Positions 44,369 to 54,815 of a stretch of DNA of 64,000 nucleotides are shown here, one piece after another (positions within the stretch are counted from its first letter, which is position 1; the number at the start of each line of letters is the position of its first letter). This DNA is from Nocardioides sp. zg-DK7169 (GTDB taxonomy: Bacteria > Actinomycetota > Actinomycetes > Propionibacteriales > Nocardioidaceae): contig NZ_JABJRA010000003.1 in the NCBI RefSeq assembly GCF_013155365.1, positions 340,844-404,843 of the forward strand, given 5' to 3'. The position numbers and the translations under genes were made by a program. The notes below the pieces were generated by a model that saw only the letters and a program-made list of their open reading frames with translations, was not told the origin of the DNA and did not search any database.

Positions 44369-46860
44369 GGCTGTTCCTTGGCGCAGGTGCGGAGCTCCAC
44401 GACGAAGGTGAGTCCCCCGCCCGGCGTCTCCTCGGTGCTGATCGTGCCACCCATCGCCTCGGTGAACCCGCGCGCCACCGCGAGTCCCAGCCCCACGCCG
44501 TCGCCCTGCGGGACGTCGCCGAGGCGCTGGAACGGCGCGAAGAGCCGCCGCTGGTCCCGGTCGCGTACGCCGGGTCCGCTGTCGGCGACCCGAAGCACGA
44601 CGTGCCCGTTCGTCCGGGCGGCGTCGATGCGGATGCGCGCCTGCGCGGGCGTGTACTTCAGGGCGTTGTCGCACAGGTTGGCCACCACCCGGTCCAGCAG
44701 GCCGGCGTCGGCCCGCACGAGCAGGTCGGGGTCGATCGCCACCTCGATCCGCTCGCCGCGCTCCAGGGGCCCGATCGCGTGGTGCACGGTGCTGGCCAGG
44801 GACACCTCCGCGAGCGCGACCTGCACCGAGCCGGTGCTGATGCGGCTCATGTCCAGCAGGTTCGCCACCAGCGCGGCGAGCCGGTCGGTCGACTCCTCGA
44901 TCGTCTCCAGCAGGGCGGCCTCGTCCTCCGCGGACCAGGCGATGTCGGGGGCGCGCAGGCTGGAGACCGCGACCTTCACCGCGGCCAGGGGCGAGCGCAG
45001 GTCGTGGGAGACCGCGGCCAGCAGCGCGGTGCGGGTGCGGTCGGTCTCCGCGAGCCGGAGTCGCTCCACCTCGGCCGCGGTCGCGCGCCGCCGCTCCGCC
45101 ATCACCTTGGCGTACGCCGCGTAGGCGTTGAGCAGCCCGCGCTGTGACGCGGGCAGCCGGGCGCCGTCGAGGGCCAGCGTGGTCCGCTCGTCGATGGCGG
45201 TGGCGACGTCCGCGGCGTCGGAGGAGGCCGGCGCGGCCCCGTGGGCGGCCACCACCTCCTCGACGTCGTGCTCCCCGCGGCGCAGGACCGACGCCCCGCG
45301 CGCGTTGAACAGCTCGCACGCCGAGGCCAGCAGCCCGCCCAGGTCGTCGCCGGCGTTGAGCAGGCTGTGGGAGAGCACCACGAGCGCGTCCGCCTCCGCG
45401 CGCGCCTTCGCCGCCTGCGCCGTACGACGGGCCGCGGTGTCGACCACGCTGGCCACGGCGATCCCGACGATCATGAAGATCACGATCGCGGCGGCGTTCT
45501 CGGGCTCGGCGACGGTGAGGGTCCGCACCGGCGCGGTGAACAGCACGTTGAGCAGCAGGCCGCTGGACAGCGCGGCCACGACCGCCGGGACCAGGCCGCC
45601 GATCAGGGCCGTGGCGACCACCACGGCCATCAGCGTCATCGCCTCGATGGGCAGGCTGTGGGCCTCCCCCGTCGCCAGCAGCGCCAGGCTGACCAGCACC
45701 GGCGCGAGGACCGCGAAGGCGAACCCGAGCAGGCGTCGGCGCGCGCCCAGGCTCTCCGGCGGACGCCACCGGCTGCCCGTCCGTGCGTAGTCGTGGGTGA
45801 CGATGTGGATGTCGATGTCGCCCGCGCCGGCGATCACCCGCTCGCCGATGCCCGGTCGCAGCAGCGTCGGCACTCGGCCGCGGCGGCTGGCGCCGACGAT
45901 CAGCTGGGTGGCGTTCTCGGCGCGCGCGAAGTCGAGGATCGCCTCGGCCGGGTCGTCCCCGACCACGGTGTGCAGGGTGCCGCCGAGCTCCTCGGCCTTC
46001 GCGCGCAGCGCGTCCAGCTGGTCCGGGGAGATCGCGGTCAGGCCGTCGGGGCGGGTGACGTAGAGCGCGAGCCACTCGCTGCCGGAGCCGCGCGAGACGA
46101 TCCGGGCGGCGCGGCGCATCAGCGTGGCCGACTCCGGGCCGGCGCTGACCGGCACCACGATCCGCTCGCGCGTGGGCCAGCTGGCGTCGATGCGGTGCTC
46201 GTCGCGGTAGCGCTCGAGCCCCTCCTCCACCCGGTCGGCCAGCCAGAGCAGTGCGAGCTCGCGCAGCGCGGTCAGGTTGCCCTCACGGAAGTACTGCGAG
46301 AGCGCCGCGTCGACCCGGTCGGGCGCGTAGACGTTGCCGTGCGCCATCCGGCGCCGCAGCGCCTGCGGGCTCATGTCGACCAGCTCGATCTGGTCCGCGG
46401 CGCGCACCACCTCGTCGGGGACCGTCTCGCGCTGGCGCACCCCGGTGATCGCCTCGGTGACATCGTTGAGGGACTCCAGGTGCTGGATGTTGACGGTGGT
46501 GATCACCTCGATGCCCGCGTCGAGGAGCACCTGCACGTCCTGCCAGCGCTTGTCGCACGTGCTGCCGGGGACGTTGGTGTGGGCCAGTTCGTCGACCAGC
46601 ACGACCTCGGGGCGGCGCTCGATCACCGCGGCGAGGTCCATCTCCTCCTGCGCGGTCCCGCGGTAGTCGACCCGTCGCCGGGCCACCACCTCGAGGCCCT
46701 CGAGCAGCTCGGCGGTCCGCGCCCGCCCGTGGGTCTCGACGTACCCGACCACCACGTCGGTCCCGCGGGCGGCCCGGCGGTGCCCCTCGTCCAGCATCGA
46801 GAAGGTCTTCCCGACGCCGGGCGCCGCTCCCAGGTAGACCCTGAGCGTCCCGCGTTCCAT
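44365..46860 (-). CDS. kdpD: KdpD osmosensitive K+ sensor kinase
   Basis: An 831-residue sensor kinase with the full KdpD plan: N-terminal KdpD domain with Walker A (GAAPGVGKTFSML) and VLVDELAHTNVPG, a universal-stress-protein domain (about 235-360), four membrane helices (about 375-480), a GAF-like region, the phosphorylated His near residue 617 (AAVSHDLRSPLAAV) and an ATPase domain (NLCDNALKYTP; GVGLGLAVARGF). The ATG at 46860 begins at the conserved MERGTLRVYLG; an ATG 45 bases upstream would overlap kdpC. In several bacteria the stress-protein domain binds c-di-AMP. Confidence 0.95.
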   Translation of the reverse strand: MERGTLRVYLGAAPGVGKTFSMLDEGHRRAARGTDVVVGYVETHGRARTAELLEGLEVVARRRVDYRGTAQEEMDLAAVIERRPEVVLVDELAHTNVPGSTCDKRWQDVQVLLDAGIEVITTVNIQHLESLNDVTEAITGVRQRETVPDEVVRAADQIELVDMSPQALRRRMAHGNVYAPDRVDAALSQYFREGNLTALRELALLWLADRVEEGLERYRDEHRIDASWPTRERIVVPVSAGPESATLMRRAARIVSRGSGSEWLALYVTRPDGLTAISPDQLDALRAKAEELGGTLHTVVGDDPAEAILDFARAENATQLIVGASRRGRVPTLLRPGIGERVIAGAGDIDIHIVTHDYARTGSRWRPPESLGARRRLLGFAFAVLAPVLVSLALLATGEAHSLPIEAMTLMAVVVATALIGGLVPAVVAALSSGLLLNVLFTAPVRTLTVAEPENAAAIVIFMIVGIAVASVVDTAARRTAQAAKARAEADALVVLSHSLLNAGDDLGGLLASACELFNARGASVLRRGEHDVEEVVAAHGAAPASSDAADVATAIDERTTLALDGARLPASQRGLLNAYAAYAKVMAERRRATAAEVERLRLAETDRTRTALLAAVSHDLRSPLAAVKVAVSSLRAPDIAWSAEDEAALLETIEESTDRLAALVANLLDMSRISTGSVQVALAEVSLASTVHHAIGPLERGERIEVAIDPDLLVRADAGLLDRVVANLCDNALKYTPAQARIRIDAARTNGHVVLRVADSGPGVRDRDQRRLFAPFQRLGDVPQGDGVGLGLAVARGFTEAMGGTISTEETPGGGLTFVVELRTCAKEQP

Positions 46861-46888
46861 GGGAGCAGTCTCCACGCTCAGTGGCCGC

Positions 46889-47467
46889 TCACCGCGGCGC
46901 CGCACGGTCCAGCGCGAGGTTGAGCTCGAGCACGTTGACGCCCGGCTCCCCGAGGAACCCGAGCCCGCGCCCGACCGTGGCGTCGGCGACCAGCGCGCGC
47001 ACCACGCTCTCGTCGAGGTCGCGGGCGGCGGCGACCCGCGGCACCTGGAGGGCGGCGTACGCCGGGGAGATGTGCGGGTCCAGCCCCGAGCCGGACGCGG
47101 TGAGCGCGTCCGCGGGCACGTCCGCGGCGTCGACGCCCTCCACGGCGGCCACCTCGGTACGCCGCTGGGCGATCAGCGCGAGCAGGTCGGTGTTGGAGGG
47201 CCCCAGGTTGCTGGGGGCCGAGGCGAGCGAGTCGTGGTCGTTGGCCGAGGGACGGGAGCGGAACCACTCCTCGCCCTCGAAGTGCTGGCCCAACAGCCGC
47301 GAGCCGACGACCTCGCCGTCGAGACGGACCGGCTGGCCCTGGGCCCGGTCGCCGAGGAGCTGGCCGACGCCCCACACGAGGACGGGGTAGCCCACCCCGA
47401 GCACGACGGTGAGGACGAGGAGGGCGCGCAGCCCGGTCAGGGCCTGGCGCGAGAGGTCAGTGAGCAT
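46889..47467 (-). CDS. kdpC: KdpC potassium-transporting ATPase subunit C
   Basis: A 192-residue subunit with one N-terminal membrane helix (LRALLVLTVVLGVGYPVLVW) and the conserved soluble domain (GQHFEGEEWFRSRPSA; ALTASGSGLDPHISP; VNVLELNLALD). It stabilises ATP binding in KdpB. The ATG lies 4 bp after the kdpB stop. Confidence 0.96.
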   Translation of the reverse strand: MLTDLSRQALTGLRALLVLTVVLGVGYPVLVWGVGQLLGDRAQGQPVRLDGEVVGSRLLGQHFEGEEWFRSRPSANDHDSLASAPSNLGPSNTDLLALIAQRRTEVAAVEGVDAADVPADALTASGSGLDPHISPAYAALQVPRVAAARDLDESVVRALVADATVGRGLGFLGEPGVNVLELNLALDRAAPR

Positions 47468-47471
47468 GTGA

Positions 47472-49535
47472 TCAGCCGATCCCGGGGATGGTGGAGACGA
47501 TGAGGTCGAGGAGCTTGATGCCGGCGAACGGCACCAGGACGCCGCCGAGGCCGAATACGAGCATGTTGCGGCGCAGGACGGCGGTGGCCGAGGCGGCACG
47601 GAACCGCACCCCGCGCAGCGCCAGCGGGATCAGCCCGACGATGACCAGCGCGTTGAAGATGACCGCCGAGAGGATCGCGGACTGCGGCGTCGCGAGCCCC
47701 ATCACGTTGAGCGCGTCCAGGGAGGGGTAGGCCGCGACGAACATCGCCGGGATGATCGCGAAGTACTTCGCGACGTCGTTGGCGATCGAGAACGTCGTGA
47801 GCGCCCCGCGGGTGATCAGCAGCTGCTTGCCGATCTCCACGATGTCGATGAGCTTCGTGGGGTCGGAGTCGAGGTCGACCATGTTGCCGGCCTCCTTCGC
47901 CGCGGCGGTGCCGCTGTTCATCGCGACCCCGACGTCGGCGGCCGCGAGGGCCGGGGCGTCGTTGGTGCCGTCGCCGGTCATCGCGACCAGCCGACCGCCG
48001 GCCTGCTCCTGGCGGATGTAGTCCAGCTTGTCCTCCGGAGTGGCCTCGGCGAGGAAGTCGTCCACGCCCGCCTCGTCGGCGATCGCGCGGGCGGTGAGGG
48101 CGTTGTCGCCGGTGACCATCACGGTGCGGATCCCCATCGCGCGCAGCTGGGCGAAGCGCTCGGTCATGCCCTCCTTGACCACGTCCTTGAGCTCGACGAC
48201 GCCCAGCACCCGGGCCCCGCCGCTCTCGTCGCGGCAGGCGATCACCAGCGGGGTGCCGCCGCGGCGCGAGATCTCCTCGATCGCGTCGCACACCTCCACC
48301 GGCGGGTTCTGCCCGACCCAGGCGGCCACCGCCGAGGCAGCGCCCTTGCGCAGGCAGCTGCCGTCGGCGAGGTCGACCCCGGACATCCGGGTCTGGGCGG
48401 TGAACTCGACGAACTCCGCGTCGGCGGGCAGGCCCCCGTCGTCACCGCCCCCGGCCGCACCTCCCTCGACCCGGGCGAGCTCGACGATCGAGCGCCCCTC
48501 CGGCGTCTGGTCGGCGAGGCTGGCGTTGCGGGCCGCGTCGCGCAGCTGCTCGGGGGCGACCCCGGCGGCGGGCACGAACCGCACCGCGCGCCGGTTGCCG
48601 TAGGTGATGGTGCCGGTCTTGTCGAGCAGCAGCGTGCTCACGTCGCCGGCGGCCTCCACCGCGCGGCCGGACATCGCCAGCACGTTGACGCGCACCAGGC
48701 GGTCCATGCCGGCGATGCCGATCGCGGAGAGCAGCGCGCCGATGGTCGTCGGGATCAGGCAGACCAGCAGCGCGACCAGCACGACCAGGTCCTGCGGTGC
48801 CCCGGCGTACGCCGCCATCGGCGCGAGGGTGGCCACGGAGACGAGGAAGACCAGGGTCAGGCTGGTCAGCAGGATCGACAGCGCGATCTCGTTCGGCGTA
48901 CGACGCCGCGAGGTGCCCTCGACCAGCGCGATCATCTTGTCCAGGAAGGTCTGCCCGGCCGCGGCGGTGACCCGTACGACGATCCGGTCGGACAGCACGC
49001 GGGTGCCGCCGGTGACGGCGCTCCGGTCGCCGCCGGCCTCGCGGATCACCGGGGCGGACTCCCCGGTGATCGCGGACTCGTCGACCGAGGCGATCCCCTC
49101 CACCACGTCGCCGTCGCCGGGGATCACCTCGCCGGCCTCGACCACGACCAGGTCGCCGACCTCGAGCTGGGTGCCGGGCACCTCGGTCTCGGTCCCGTCA
49201 CCGGCCAGCCGGCGGGCGACGGTGTCGCTGCGCGCGGCGCGCAGCGAGGCGGCCTGGGCCTTGCCGCGGCCCTCGGCCACCGCCTCGGCGAGGTTGCCGA
49301 AGACCACGGTGAGCCACAGCCAGAGCGCCAGTGAGATCGCGAAGACGCTCGGGTCGACGACGGCGACCACGGTGGTGAGGACCGAGCCCAGCCAGACGAG
49401 GAACATCACCGGCGCGCGCCACAGGTGGCGCGGGTGCAGCTTGCGCAGCGCCTCCGGGAGCTGCTCGACGCCCTGGGCGGCGAGGGTGCGCAGGCTGAGG
49501 CCGGTGCGGGCCTGGGACGTGGTGGTGGTGCTCAT
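47472..49535 (-). CDS. kdpB: KdpB potassium-transporting P-type ATPase
   Basis: A 687-residue P-type ATPase, the energy-coupling subunit of the high-affinity K+ pump. The phosphorylation motif [13 protein letters not shown] has Asp near residue 303. The actuator TGES loop ([10 protein letters not shown]), the hinge motif [14 protein letters not shown] and [14 protein letters not shown] are complete. The start at 49535 overlaps the kdpA stop (ATGA). Confidence 0.97.
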   Translation of the reverse strand: MSTTTTSQARTGLSLRTLAAQGVEQLPEALRKLHPRHLWRAPVMFLVWLGSVLTTVVAVVDPSVFAISLALWLWLTVVFGNLAEAVAEGRGKAQAASLRAARSDTVARRLAGDGTETEVPGTQLEVGDLVVVEAGEVIPGDGDVVEGIASVDESAITGESAPVIREAGGDRSAVTGGTRVLSDRIVVRVTAAAGQTFLDKMIALVEGTSRRRTPNEIALSILLTSLTLVFLVSVATLAPMAAYAGAPQDLVVLVALLVCLIPTTIGALLSAIGIAGMDRLVRVNVLAMSGRAVEAAGDVSTLLLDKTGTITYGNRRAVRFVPAAGVAPEQLRDAARNASLADQTPEGRSIVELARVEGGAAGGGDDGGLPADAEFVEFTAQTRMSGVDLADGSCLRKGAASAVAAWVGQNPPVEVCDAIEEISRRGGTPLVIACRDESGGARVLGVVELKDVVKEGMTERFAQLRAMGIRTVMVTGDNALTARAIADEAGVDDFLAEATPEDKLDYIRQEQAGGRLVAMTGDGTNDAPALAAADVGVAMNSGTAAAKEAGNMVDLDSDPTKLIDIVEIGKQLLITRGALTTFSIANDVAKYFAIIPAMFVAAYPSLDALNVMGLATPQSAILSAVIFNALVIVGLIPLALRGVRFRAASATAVLRRNMLVFGLGGVLVPFAGIKLLDLIVSTIPGIG

Positions 49536-51190
49536 GCGAGTGCCTCTGCGATCGGGCCCAGTGAAAGGGCGGGGAAGTAGGTGAGGCCTGTGAGGATCAC
49601 GATCACGCCGACCAGCAGGCCCACGAAGATCGGCCGATGGGTCGGGAGGGTCCCGGCGGTGGCGGGGACCTTGCCCTGCTCGGCGAGGGAGCCGGCGAGC
49701 AGCAGGACCAGCACGATCGGGACCAGACGGCCCAGGAGCATCGCCAGGGCCAGGGTGATCTGGAAGAAGTCGGAGGTCACGGTGATGCCGCCGAAGGCGC
49801 TGCCATTGTTGTTGGCGGCCGAGGTGTAGGCGTAGAGCACCTCGCTGAAGCCGTGCCCGCCCGGGTTGCCCATCGCCTCGGGCGTGGCGTCGCGGGCGAT
49901 GGCCGCCCCGGTGCCCACCAGCACCAGGACCGGGGTGGTCAGGGTGTAGAGGGCGACGTAGGTCATCTGCCGTGCGCCGATCTTCTTGCCCAGGAGCTCG
50001 GGGGTGCGGCCCACCATCAGCCCGGCCACGAAGACCGCCACGACGGCCATCACGAGGATCCCGTAGATCCCTGAGCCGACCCCGCCGGGGCTGATCTCGC
50101 CAAGCATCATGTTCACCAGCGATCCCCCGCCGCCGACCGGCGTGAAGGAGTCGTGGGCGGCGTTGACCGCGCCGGTCGACGTACCGGTGGAGACCATGCC
50201 GAACAAGGCGCTGGCCCACTCTCCGAACCGGGTCTCCTTGCCCTCCATCGCGGCACCGGCCGCCTGTGCCGCCTGGGAGCGGGCGCCCGCCTCGCCGGCG
50301 GTCATCACCGCCAGCGAGACCGCCATCAGCACGCCCATCGCCCCGAGCACCGCCAGGCCCTGGCGCCGGTTGCCCAACATCGTGCCGAGGGTGCGGGTCA
50401 GCGAGACCGGGATGAGCAGCATCAGGAGGACCTGGAGCAGGTTGGTGTGGCCCGAGGGGTTCTCGAAGGGGTGCGCGGAGTTGGCGTTGAAGAAGCCGCC
50501 GCCGTTGGTCCCCAGCTCCTTGATCGCCTCCTGGCTGGCCACCGGGCCGCCAGTGAGTACCTGGCCGTGCCCGGCGAGGGTGGTCATCGGGGTGTCGGAG
50601 AAGGTCTGGACGACGCCGCCGGCCATCAGCAGGACCGCGCCGAGGAGGGCGATCGGGAGCAGGATCCGCACGGTGCCCCGGGTCAGGTCGACCCAGAAGT
50701 TGCCGAGGGTGCCGGTGCGCACCCGCACGAACCCGCGCACCAGCGCCACCGCGACGGCCATCCCGACGGCGGCGGAGAGGAAGTTCTGCACCGCGAGGCC
50801 GCCCATCTGGGCCGCGAAGCCGAGCGTGGACTCCCCGCCGTAGGACTGCCAGTTGGTGTTCGCCACGAACGACGCCGCGGTGTTGAACGCCATCGCCCAG
50901 CCCATGCCGTCAAGCTCGCGGCTCAGCGGCAGGTGGGCCTGGCCCATCAGGATCGCCATCAGCACCACGACGCCGACCAGGGAGAAGCCGACGACGCTCA
51001 GCGCGTAGGCCTTCGGGCTCTGCTCGGCGCGGGGGTCGACGCCGCTGAGGCGGTAGAGCGCGCGCTCGGCGCGCAGGTGCGTCGTACTGGTGTAGACGCG
51101 CGCCATGTGGTCACCGAGCGGCACATGGACCAGCGCGAGCAGCAGGACCAGGGCCGCGATCTGCAGCAGCCCTGCGACGTGGTCGCCCAT
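49532..51190 (-). CDS. kdpA: KdpA potassium-binding channel subunit
   Basis: A 552-residue subunit with ten or so membrane spans and the selectivity-filter loops typical of the superfamily of K+ transporters ([45 protein letters not shown]). Its ATG overlaps the kdpF stop as TGATG, so translation from kdpF to kdpA to kdpB is coupled. Confidence 0.97.
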   Translation of the reverse strand: MGDHVAGLLQIAALVLLLALVHVPLGDHMARVYTSTTHLRAERALYRLSGVDPRAEQSPKAYALSVVGFSLVGVVVLMAILMGQAHLPLSRELDGMGWAMAFNTAASFVANTNWQSYGGESTLGFAAQMGGLAVQNFLSAAVGMAVAVALVRGFVRVRTGTLGNFWVDLTRGTVRILLPIALLGAVLLMAGGVVQTFSDTPMTTLAGHGQVLTGGPVASQEAIKELGTNGGGFFNANSAHPFENPSGHTNLLQVLLMLLIPVSLTRTLGTMLGNRRQGLAVLGAMGVLMAVSLAVMTAGEAGARSQAAQAAGAAMEGKETRFGEWASALFGMVSTGTSTGAVNAAHDSFTPVGGGGSLVNMMLGEISPGGVGSGIYGILVMAVVAVFVAGLMVGRTPELLGKKIGARQMTYVALYTLTTPVLVLVGTGAAIARDATPEAMGNPGGHGFSEVLYAYTSAANNNGSAFGGITVTSDFFQITLALAMLLGRLVPIVLVLLLAGSLAEQGKVPATAGTLPTHRPIFVGLLVGVIVILTGLTYFPALSLGPIAEALA

Positions 51191-51279
51191 CAGAACCGCT
51201 CCGGGCGGATCAGCGCGGCGAGGAGGTACGCCGCCACGGCGACGACGGCAAGGACCAGGAGGCCGTTCTCAACACTCAT
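51190..51279 (-). CDS. kdpF: KdpF small stabilising subunit
   Basis: A 29-residue single-span peptide (MSVENGLLVLAVVAVAAYLL, then AALIRPERF). It has the family's typical C-terminal xxRPERF end and lies directly before kdpA, with stop and start sharing one base. It stabilises the KdpABC complex. It is easily missed because of its size. Confidence 0.93.
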   Translation of the reverse strand: MSVENGLLVLAVVAVAAYLLAALIRPERF

Positions 51280-51311
51280 GGCACCAGCGAAGACCGCACC
51301 GAGGGCATGGC

Positions 51312-51354
51312 CGCCGATCTTGTCGCCGTCTTGACGCCCGTTGACGCCGTCTTG
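51312..51354 (-). promoter_or_regulatory. Four 10-11-bp direct repeats upstream of kdpF (candidate KdpE sites)
   Basis: On the plus strand the units are CGCCGATCTTG, TCGCCGTCTTG, ACGCCCGTTG and ACGCCGTCTTG. The array ends 33 bp before the kdpF start. OmpR-family regulators such as KdpE bind direct repeats with about one helical turn between them, so this fits an activator site for kdpFABCDE. Confidence 0.55.
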
Positions 51355-51478
51355 GCACCGTCCCGGCACCGGGGAGGCGCCGCCGGTCGCGCCACCGCGG
51401 CCCGATTCCGGCCTCGGGCTCGAGGTGGGGTAAGGTTCACGCGGTTCGTGACGCGGGTTTCACCGGGTCCCGGACGTT

Positions 51479-51552
51479 CGGGCTGTAGCGCAGCTTGGTA
51501 GCGCACCTGACTGGGGGTCAGGGGGTCGCAGGTTCAAATCCTGTCAGCCCGA
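51479..51552 (+). tRNA. tRNA-Pro (GGG)
   Basis: A complete 74-base cloverleaf: acceptor CGGGCTG/CAGCCCG, D arm GCGC...GCGC with AGCTTGGTA loop, anticodon stem CCTGA/TCAGG with loop CTGGGGG (anticodon GGG), and T arm GCAGG-TTCAAAT-CCTGT. The discriminator is A and CCA is not encoded. The strong hairpin at 51565 follows. Confidence 0.97.
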
Positions 51553-51564
51553 CAGAGGTTCCAC

Positions 51565-51600
51565 ACGAGGCCGCCTCGCAGAGATGCGAGGCGGCCTCGT
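51565..51600 (+). terminator. 16-bp perfect hairpin after tRNA-Pro
   Basis: ACGAGGCCGCCTCGCA (51565-51580) and TGCGAGGCGGCCTCGT (51585-51600) pair completely around a GAGA loop, 13 bp after the tRNA end. Only a short T-rich tail (ATTTCT) follows. Confidence 0.85.
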
Positions 51601-51625
51601 GCCATTTCTGCAGACGGGATCAGCG

Positions 51626-52624
51626 ATGACGCAGCCGCCGGACGTGCGGGCCCTCGACCTCGAGGACCCTGCGACCCTGAGCGCCGTGTACGCCGTCGAG
51701 TGCTCGGCGACCGCGCACGCCCGCCCGGGCTGGGTGCCGCTCGACGAGGCGGCCAGGGCCGCGGCGTGGCAGGCCGACAATGGCTGGTCCCACCACCTCG
51801 TCGGCACCTTCGAGGGCGACGACCTGATCGGATTCGCCAGCTCCTCGACCGCCGACGACACCCCGGACACCTCCTGGCTCGACGTCTGCGTGCTGCCCAC
51901 GCACCAGCGCCGCGGCATCGGCACGCGGCTCGCCCGGGCCGCGGAGCAGGCCGGCCCCGCGGGGGCGGAGCGGTACGTCGCCAGCGCCTACCTCCCCACG
52001 GCCACGGAGATCGACGCGCTCGTGGAGAGGTTCGCCGGTCCCCTCGGCTATGCGCGCGCCACCACGGAGACGGTGGTCGAGCTCGACCTGGCCACCGCCG
52101 AGCTGGCGCCCGCCGAGCCGGGGGCCGCCGACGTCACGGTCTCCACCCATCTCGACGGCGTCCCGGCCGACCTGCGCGCCCAGGTCGGCGTGATCAAGGG
52201 CCTGGTCGACGCCGAGGCGCCCCACGGCGAGCTCGGCTGGGAGCCCACCCCGGTCTCGGTCGAGGACTACGAGCGCGAGCTGGCCCTGTGGCACCAGCAG
52301 GGCCGCACCCCCGTCGAGTCCATCGCCGTCACCGCGGACGGTGTGGTCGCGGCCTGGACGTGCGTGGTGGTCGGGCCCACCCCGCAGCGGCCGGCGCACG
52401 TCGAGGGGACTCTGGTCCTCACCGCCCACCGCGGCGCGGGACTCGGCCGGGCGGTCAAGGTCGCCTCGCTGCTCGCCGTACGCGAGCACGCCGGGGCGGT
52501 ACGCGTGCGGACCAGCAGCGACGACGCGAACGTCTGGATGCGCGCGATCAACGCCGACCTGGGCTTCTCCCCCGTCGAGTCGGAGGTCCTGCTGCAGAAG
52601 GTGCGCCGCCCCGTCGCACGCTGA
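51626..52624 (+). CDS. Tandem GNAT-family acetyltransferase
   Basis: A 332-residue protein with two GNAT folds. The first (about 1-160) has the acetyl-CoA motif LPTHQRRGIGTRLARAA. The second (about 175-320) has VEGTLVLTAHRGAGLGRAVK and ends with the family's NADLGFSPVE. This twin-GNAT layout is common in actinobacteria, often with one catalytic and one structural half. Substrate unknown. The ATG at 51626 is chosen because an upstream ATG lies in the terminator hairpin. Confidence 0.88.
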   Translation: MTQPPDVRALDLEDPATLSAVYAVECSATAHARPGWVPLDEAARAAAWQADNGWSHHLVGTFEGDDLIGFASSSTADDTPDTSWLDVCVLPTHQRRGIGTRLARAAEQAGPAGAERYVASAYLPTATEIDALVERFAGPLGYARATTETVVELDLATAELAPAEPGAADVTVSTHLDGVPADLRAQVGVIKGLVDAEAPHGELGWEPTPVSVEDYERELALWHQQGRTPVESIAVTADGVVAAWTCVVVGPTPQRPAHVEGTLVLTAHRGAGLGRAVKVASLLAVREHAGAVRVRTSSDDANVWMRAINADLGFSPVESEVLLQKVRRPVAR

Positions 52625-52711
52625 GCCGCCCGCACGAGAGCGGTCCAGCCCGCGGAGGTCGAGTGTCCGTACTCATCCCCCCGGGCGGTCCGCGGCCCTA
52701 GCGTCCCCGTC

Positions 52712-53518
52712 ATGACAAGTGGCCCGATCGAGATCCCGCGTCGTCTGTGGGGCGCGCTCAACGCCGTGATGGCCCTCCTGGTGGTCGGCTACGGCGCGGC
52801 GTTCACCGTCCTGGTCGTCGGTCTCGGCACCGACCACGGCGAGACGGTTGCGCAGGACTGGCTGTGGCCGTGGGGGCTCGGGGCGCTGGGCGGCCTGGCC
52901 ACCGCGCTGCTGGCCGGACGCCACGACCGGCGCTACCTTCCCTGGACGGCACCGCTGGCGCTCGCGGGCGCGTGCGCGTTCACCGGCGTCAACCTCGACC
53001 TCGGCCCGCTCCCCGCGCTGCTCGCGGTGCTCGTGGCGGTCTCGGTCGTGTGGCACGCCAGCACCGGGCGGCACGCCGAGCGGCGCGCCCCGCGACATGC
53101 GCTGCTGACGGGGGTGCTCGCCACCGTGGTGGCGCTGAGCGTCGTCGGAGCCGCCGCGGGTCATGTGGTCGTCGGCTCCCGCACCACGCCCGAGTACGAC
53201 GCCATGCGCACCGACCCGCTGGCCTCGGACCGACTGCCCGGCCTGACGGTGCGCTTCGACTGGAGCAAGGACAACACCACCCCGTTCGGGATGGCCTCGC
53301 CCGCGCAGGTCTCGAGGTCGTGGATCATCACCGACGGGGCGACGACGACGGAGAAGATCGTCGAGCTCGCCGCCCTCGCCGCGCACCACGGATGGGCCCG
53401 GGGCCCCGACCCGACGTACTGCGGGTGGCGCAAGCAGGTCGAGGGCCACCCGCTCTGCCTGGTGATCCGCCCCGGGACGGACGCCGGCGAGGTGCTGGTC
53501 GAGATCCGGGGCGACTAG
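52712..53518 (+). CDS. Hypothetical membrane protein
   Basis: A 268-residue protein: four membrane helices in the first 150 residues (LNAVMALLVVGYGAAFTVLV; LGALGGLATALLAG; APLALAGACAFTG; LPALLAVLVAVSVVW) and a fifth near 131-150, then an extracytoplasmic domain of about 115 residues with two cysteines (TYCGWRKQVEGHPLCLVIRP) that probably form a disulfide. No family was recognised. It converges with the DUF222/HNH gene (4-bp overlap of the ends). Confidence 0.7.
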   Translation: MTSGPIEIPRRLWGALNAVMALLVVGYGAAFTVLVVGLGTDHGETVAQDWLWPWGLGALGGLATALLAGRHDRRYLPWTAPLALAGACAFTGVNLDLGPLPALLAVLVAVSVVWHASTGRHAERRAPRHALLTGVLATVVALSVVGAAAGHVVVGSRTTPEYDAMRTDPLASDRLPGLTVRFDWSKDNTTPFGMASPAQVSRSWIITDGATTTEKIVELAALAAHHGWARGPDPTYCGWRKQVEGHPLCLVIRPGTDAGEVLVEIRGD

Positions 53519-54771
53519 GTCCGCCGGTGGAACCGGAGGTCACCGTTGGCGAGCCGGTCGCACGCGTAGCGCTGGTCGTGGGCGCGGTGATGGTGGTGCG
53601 AGCACAGCAGCACCCCGTCGGCCAGGTCCGTGCGCCCGCCCGCCGACCACGGCGTGCGGTGGTGCGCCTCGCACCACGCCGCCGGGATCGAGCACCCTTC
53701 CGCCCGGCACCGCGGGTGCACCACCGCGAGCGCGCGACGCTGGGCCCGGCTGAACAGCCGGCTCCCCCGCCCCAGGTCCAGGACCTCGCCGCGCCGTCCC
53801 AGCACCGCCGGCACGATCTGCGCCGTGCACGCCAGCCGCCGTGCCTCCTGGGCGCTGATCCGGTCGTGGGAGTCCCCCGGCGCCGCGCTGCCCAGCGTCG
53901 CGGTGCCCAACCCCGCGCGCAGCGCCTCCAACGAGACCGTCACCACCAACGTCGTCGCGTCCCCGCCGTGGATCGGCAACCTACCCGGGTCCAGGACCTC
54001 CAGCAGCTGGCAGAACGCCTGCGCCGCCCGCCGCCCGTACGCCACCCGCCCCTCCGCCGCCTCCCCCTGCGCAGCAGCGGCCTCGGGCGCCTCCTCGCGG
54101 CGCGGGTTGGTGAACGCGTGCAGGTACGCCGCCAACCGCGCCGCCGAGGCGTCCGGGATCCGCCCGCTGATCCGCGTCGTACCGTCGCCCAGCGCCCGCA
54201 GCCCCAGCCGCATCCGCCGGCGCGCCGAGGCCTCCAGCTCCGCCAGCCGGCGCGCCTCGGCCGCCTCCGCGACCTCCGGGGCGACCACGTCCAGGATCCG
54301 CCGCCCCAGCCGGCGCAGCTCGACCGGATCGAACTGCGCCGCCAGCTCCACCAGCCGCGACTCGGCCTGCTCGACCACCGACGCCTCGACCTCGTCCGGG
54401 AGCTCGGCCAACGCCGCCGCGATCAGCCCCGCCTGGTCCACGTTCACCTCGCCGGCACGCAGCCCCGCCGCCAGCACCGGCCGCTGGGTCAACGCCACCG
54501 CCACCCGCAGCTCGGCCGCACAGTCCGAGCGGCGTCGCCGGGTGGCCACCGCGGCCCACGCCCCGACGTCACGCGCCCCCGCGGCCTCGGCCACGTCCCC
54601 GGCCTCGGCGGTCACCCGCAGCCGCAGCTCCGCCACCCGCGACTCGATCGCCGCCAGCTCCACCAGCGCGGCCGCCTTGTCCGCGGTCGCCATGAACACC
54701 GGGTCCACCCCCGCGACCGACTCCAGCACGGCGCCCAGCTCACGGGCGGCGCCCCGGATCGGGTGGTCCAT
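53515..54771 (-). CDS. DUF222/HNH endonuclease (13E12-type), intact
   Basis: A 418-residue protein with an N-terminal DUF222 domain (about 25-300; helical, with GEVNVDQAGLIAAALAELPD) and a C-terminal HNH nuclease motif (CRAEGCSIPAAWCEAHHRTP, then DGVLLCSHHHHRAHD). Start ATG 54771. A near-perfect LexA box lies at 54816-54831, 45 bp upstream. It is the intact counterpart of the frameshifted gene at 6609-7906. Members of this family are scattered, often multicopy, and in mycobacteria some are LexA-controlled. The true substrate is unknown. Confidence 0.9.
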   Translation of the reverse strand: MDHPIRGAARELGAVLESVAGVDPVFMATADKAAALVELAAIESRVAELRLRVTAEAGDVAEAAGARDVGAWAAVATRRRRSDCAAELRVAVALTQRPVLAAGLRAGEVNVDQAGLIAAALAELPDEVEASVVEQAESRLVELAAQFDPVELRRLGRRILDVVAPEVAEAAEARRLAELEASARRRMRLGLRALGDGTTRISGRIPDASAARLAAYLHAFTNPRREEAPEAAAAQGEAAEGRVAYGRRAAQAFCQLLEVLDPGRLPIHGGDATTLVVTVSLEALRAGLGTATLGSAAPGDSHDRISAQEARRLACTAQIVPAVLGRRGEVLDLGRGSRLFSRAQRRALAVVHPRCRAEGCSIPAAWCEAHHRTPWSAGGRTDLADGVLLCSHHHHRAHDQRYACDRLANGDLRFHRRT

Positions 54772-54815
54772 GCGAGCCTCCGAGAGCTCAACGGTGGGTC
54801 TTGACCCGATCCTAC

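Noticed and set aside
51565..51600. Inverted repeat after tRNA-Pro as a possible att site or IS end
   Set aside because: A perfect GC-rich stem with a 4-base loop directly after a tRNA is best explained as a terminator. No integrase or duplicated tRNA 3' end is nearby.
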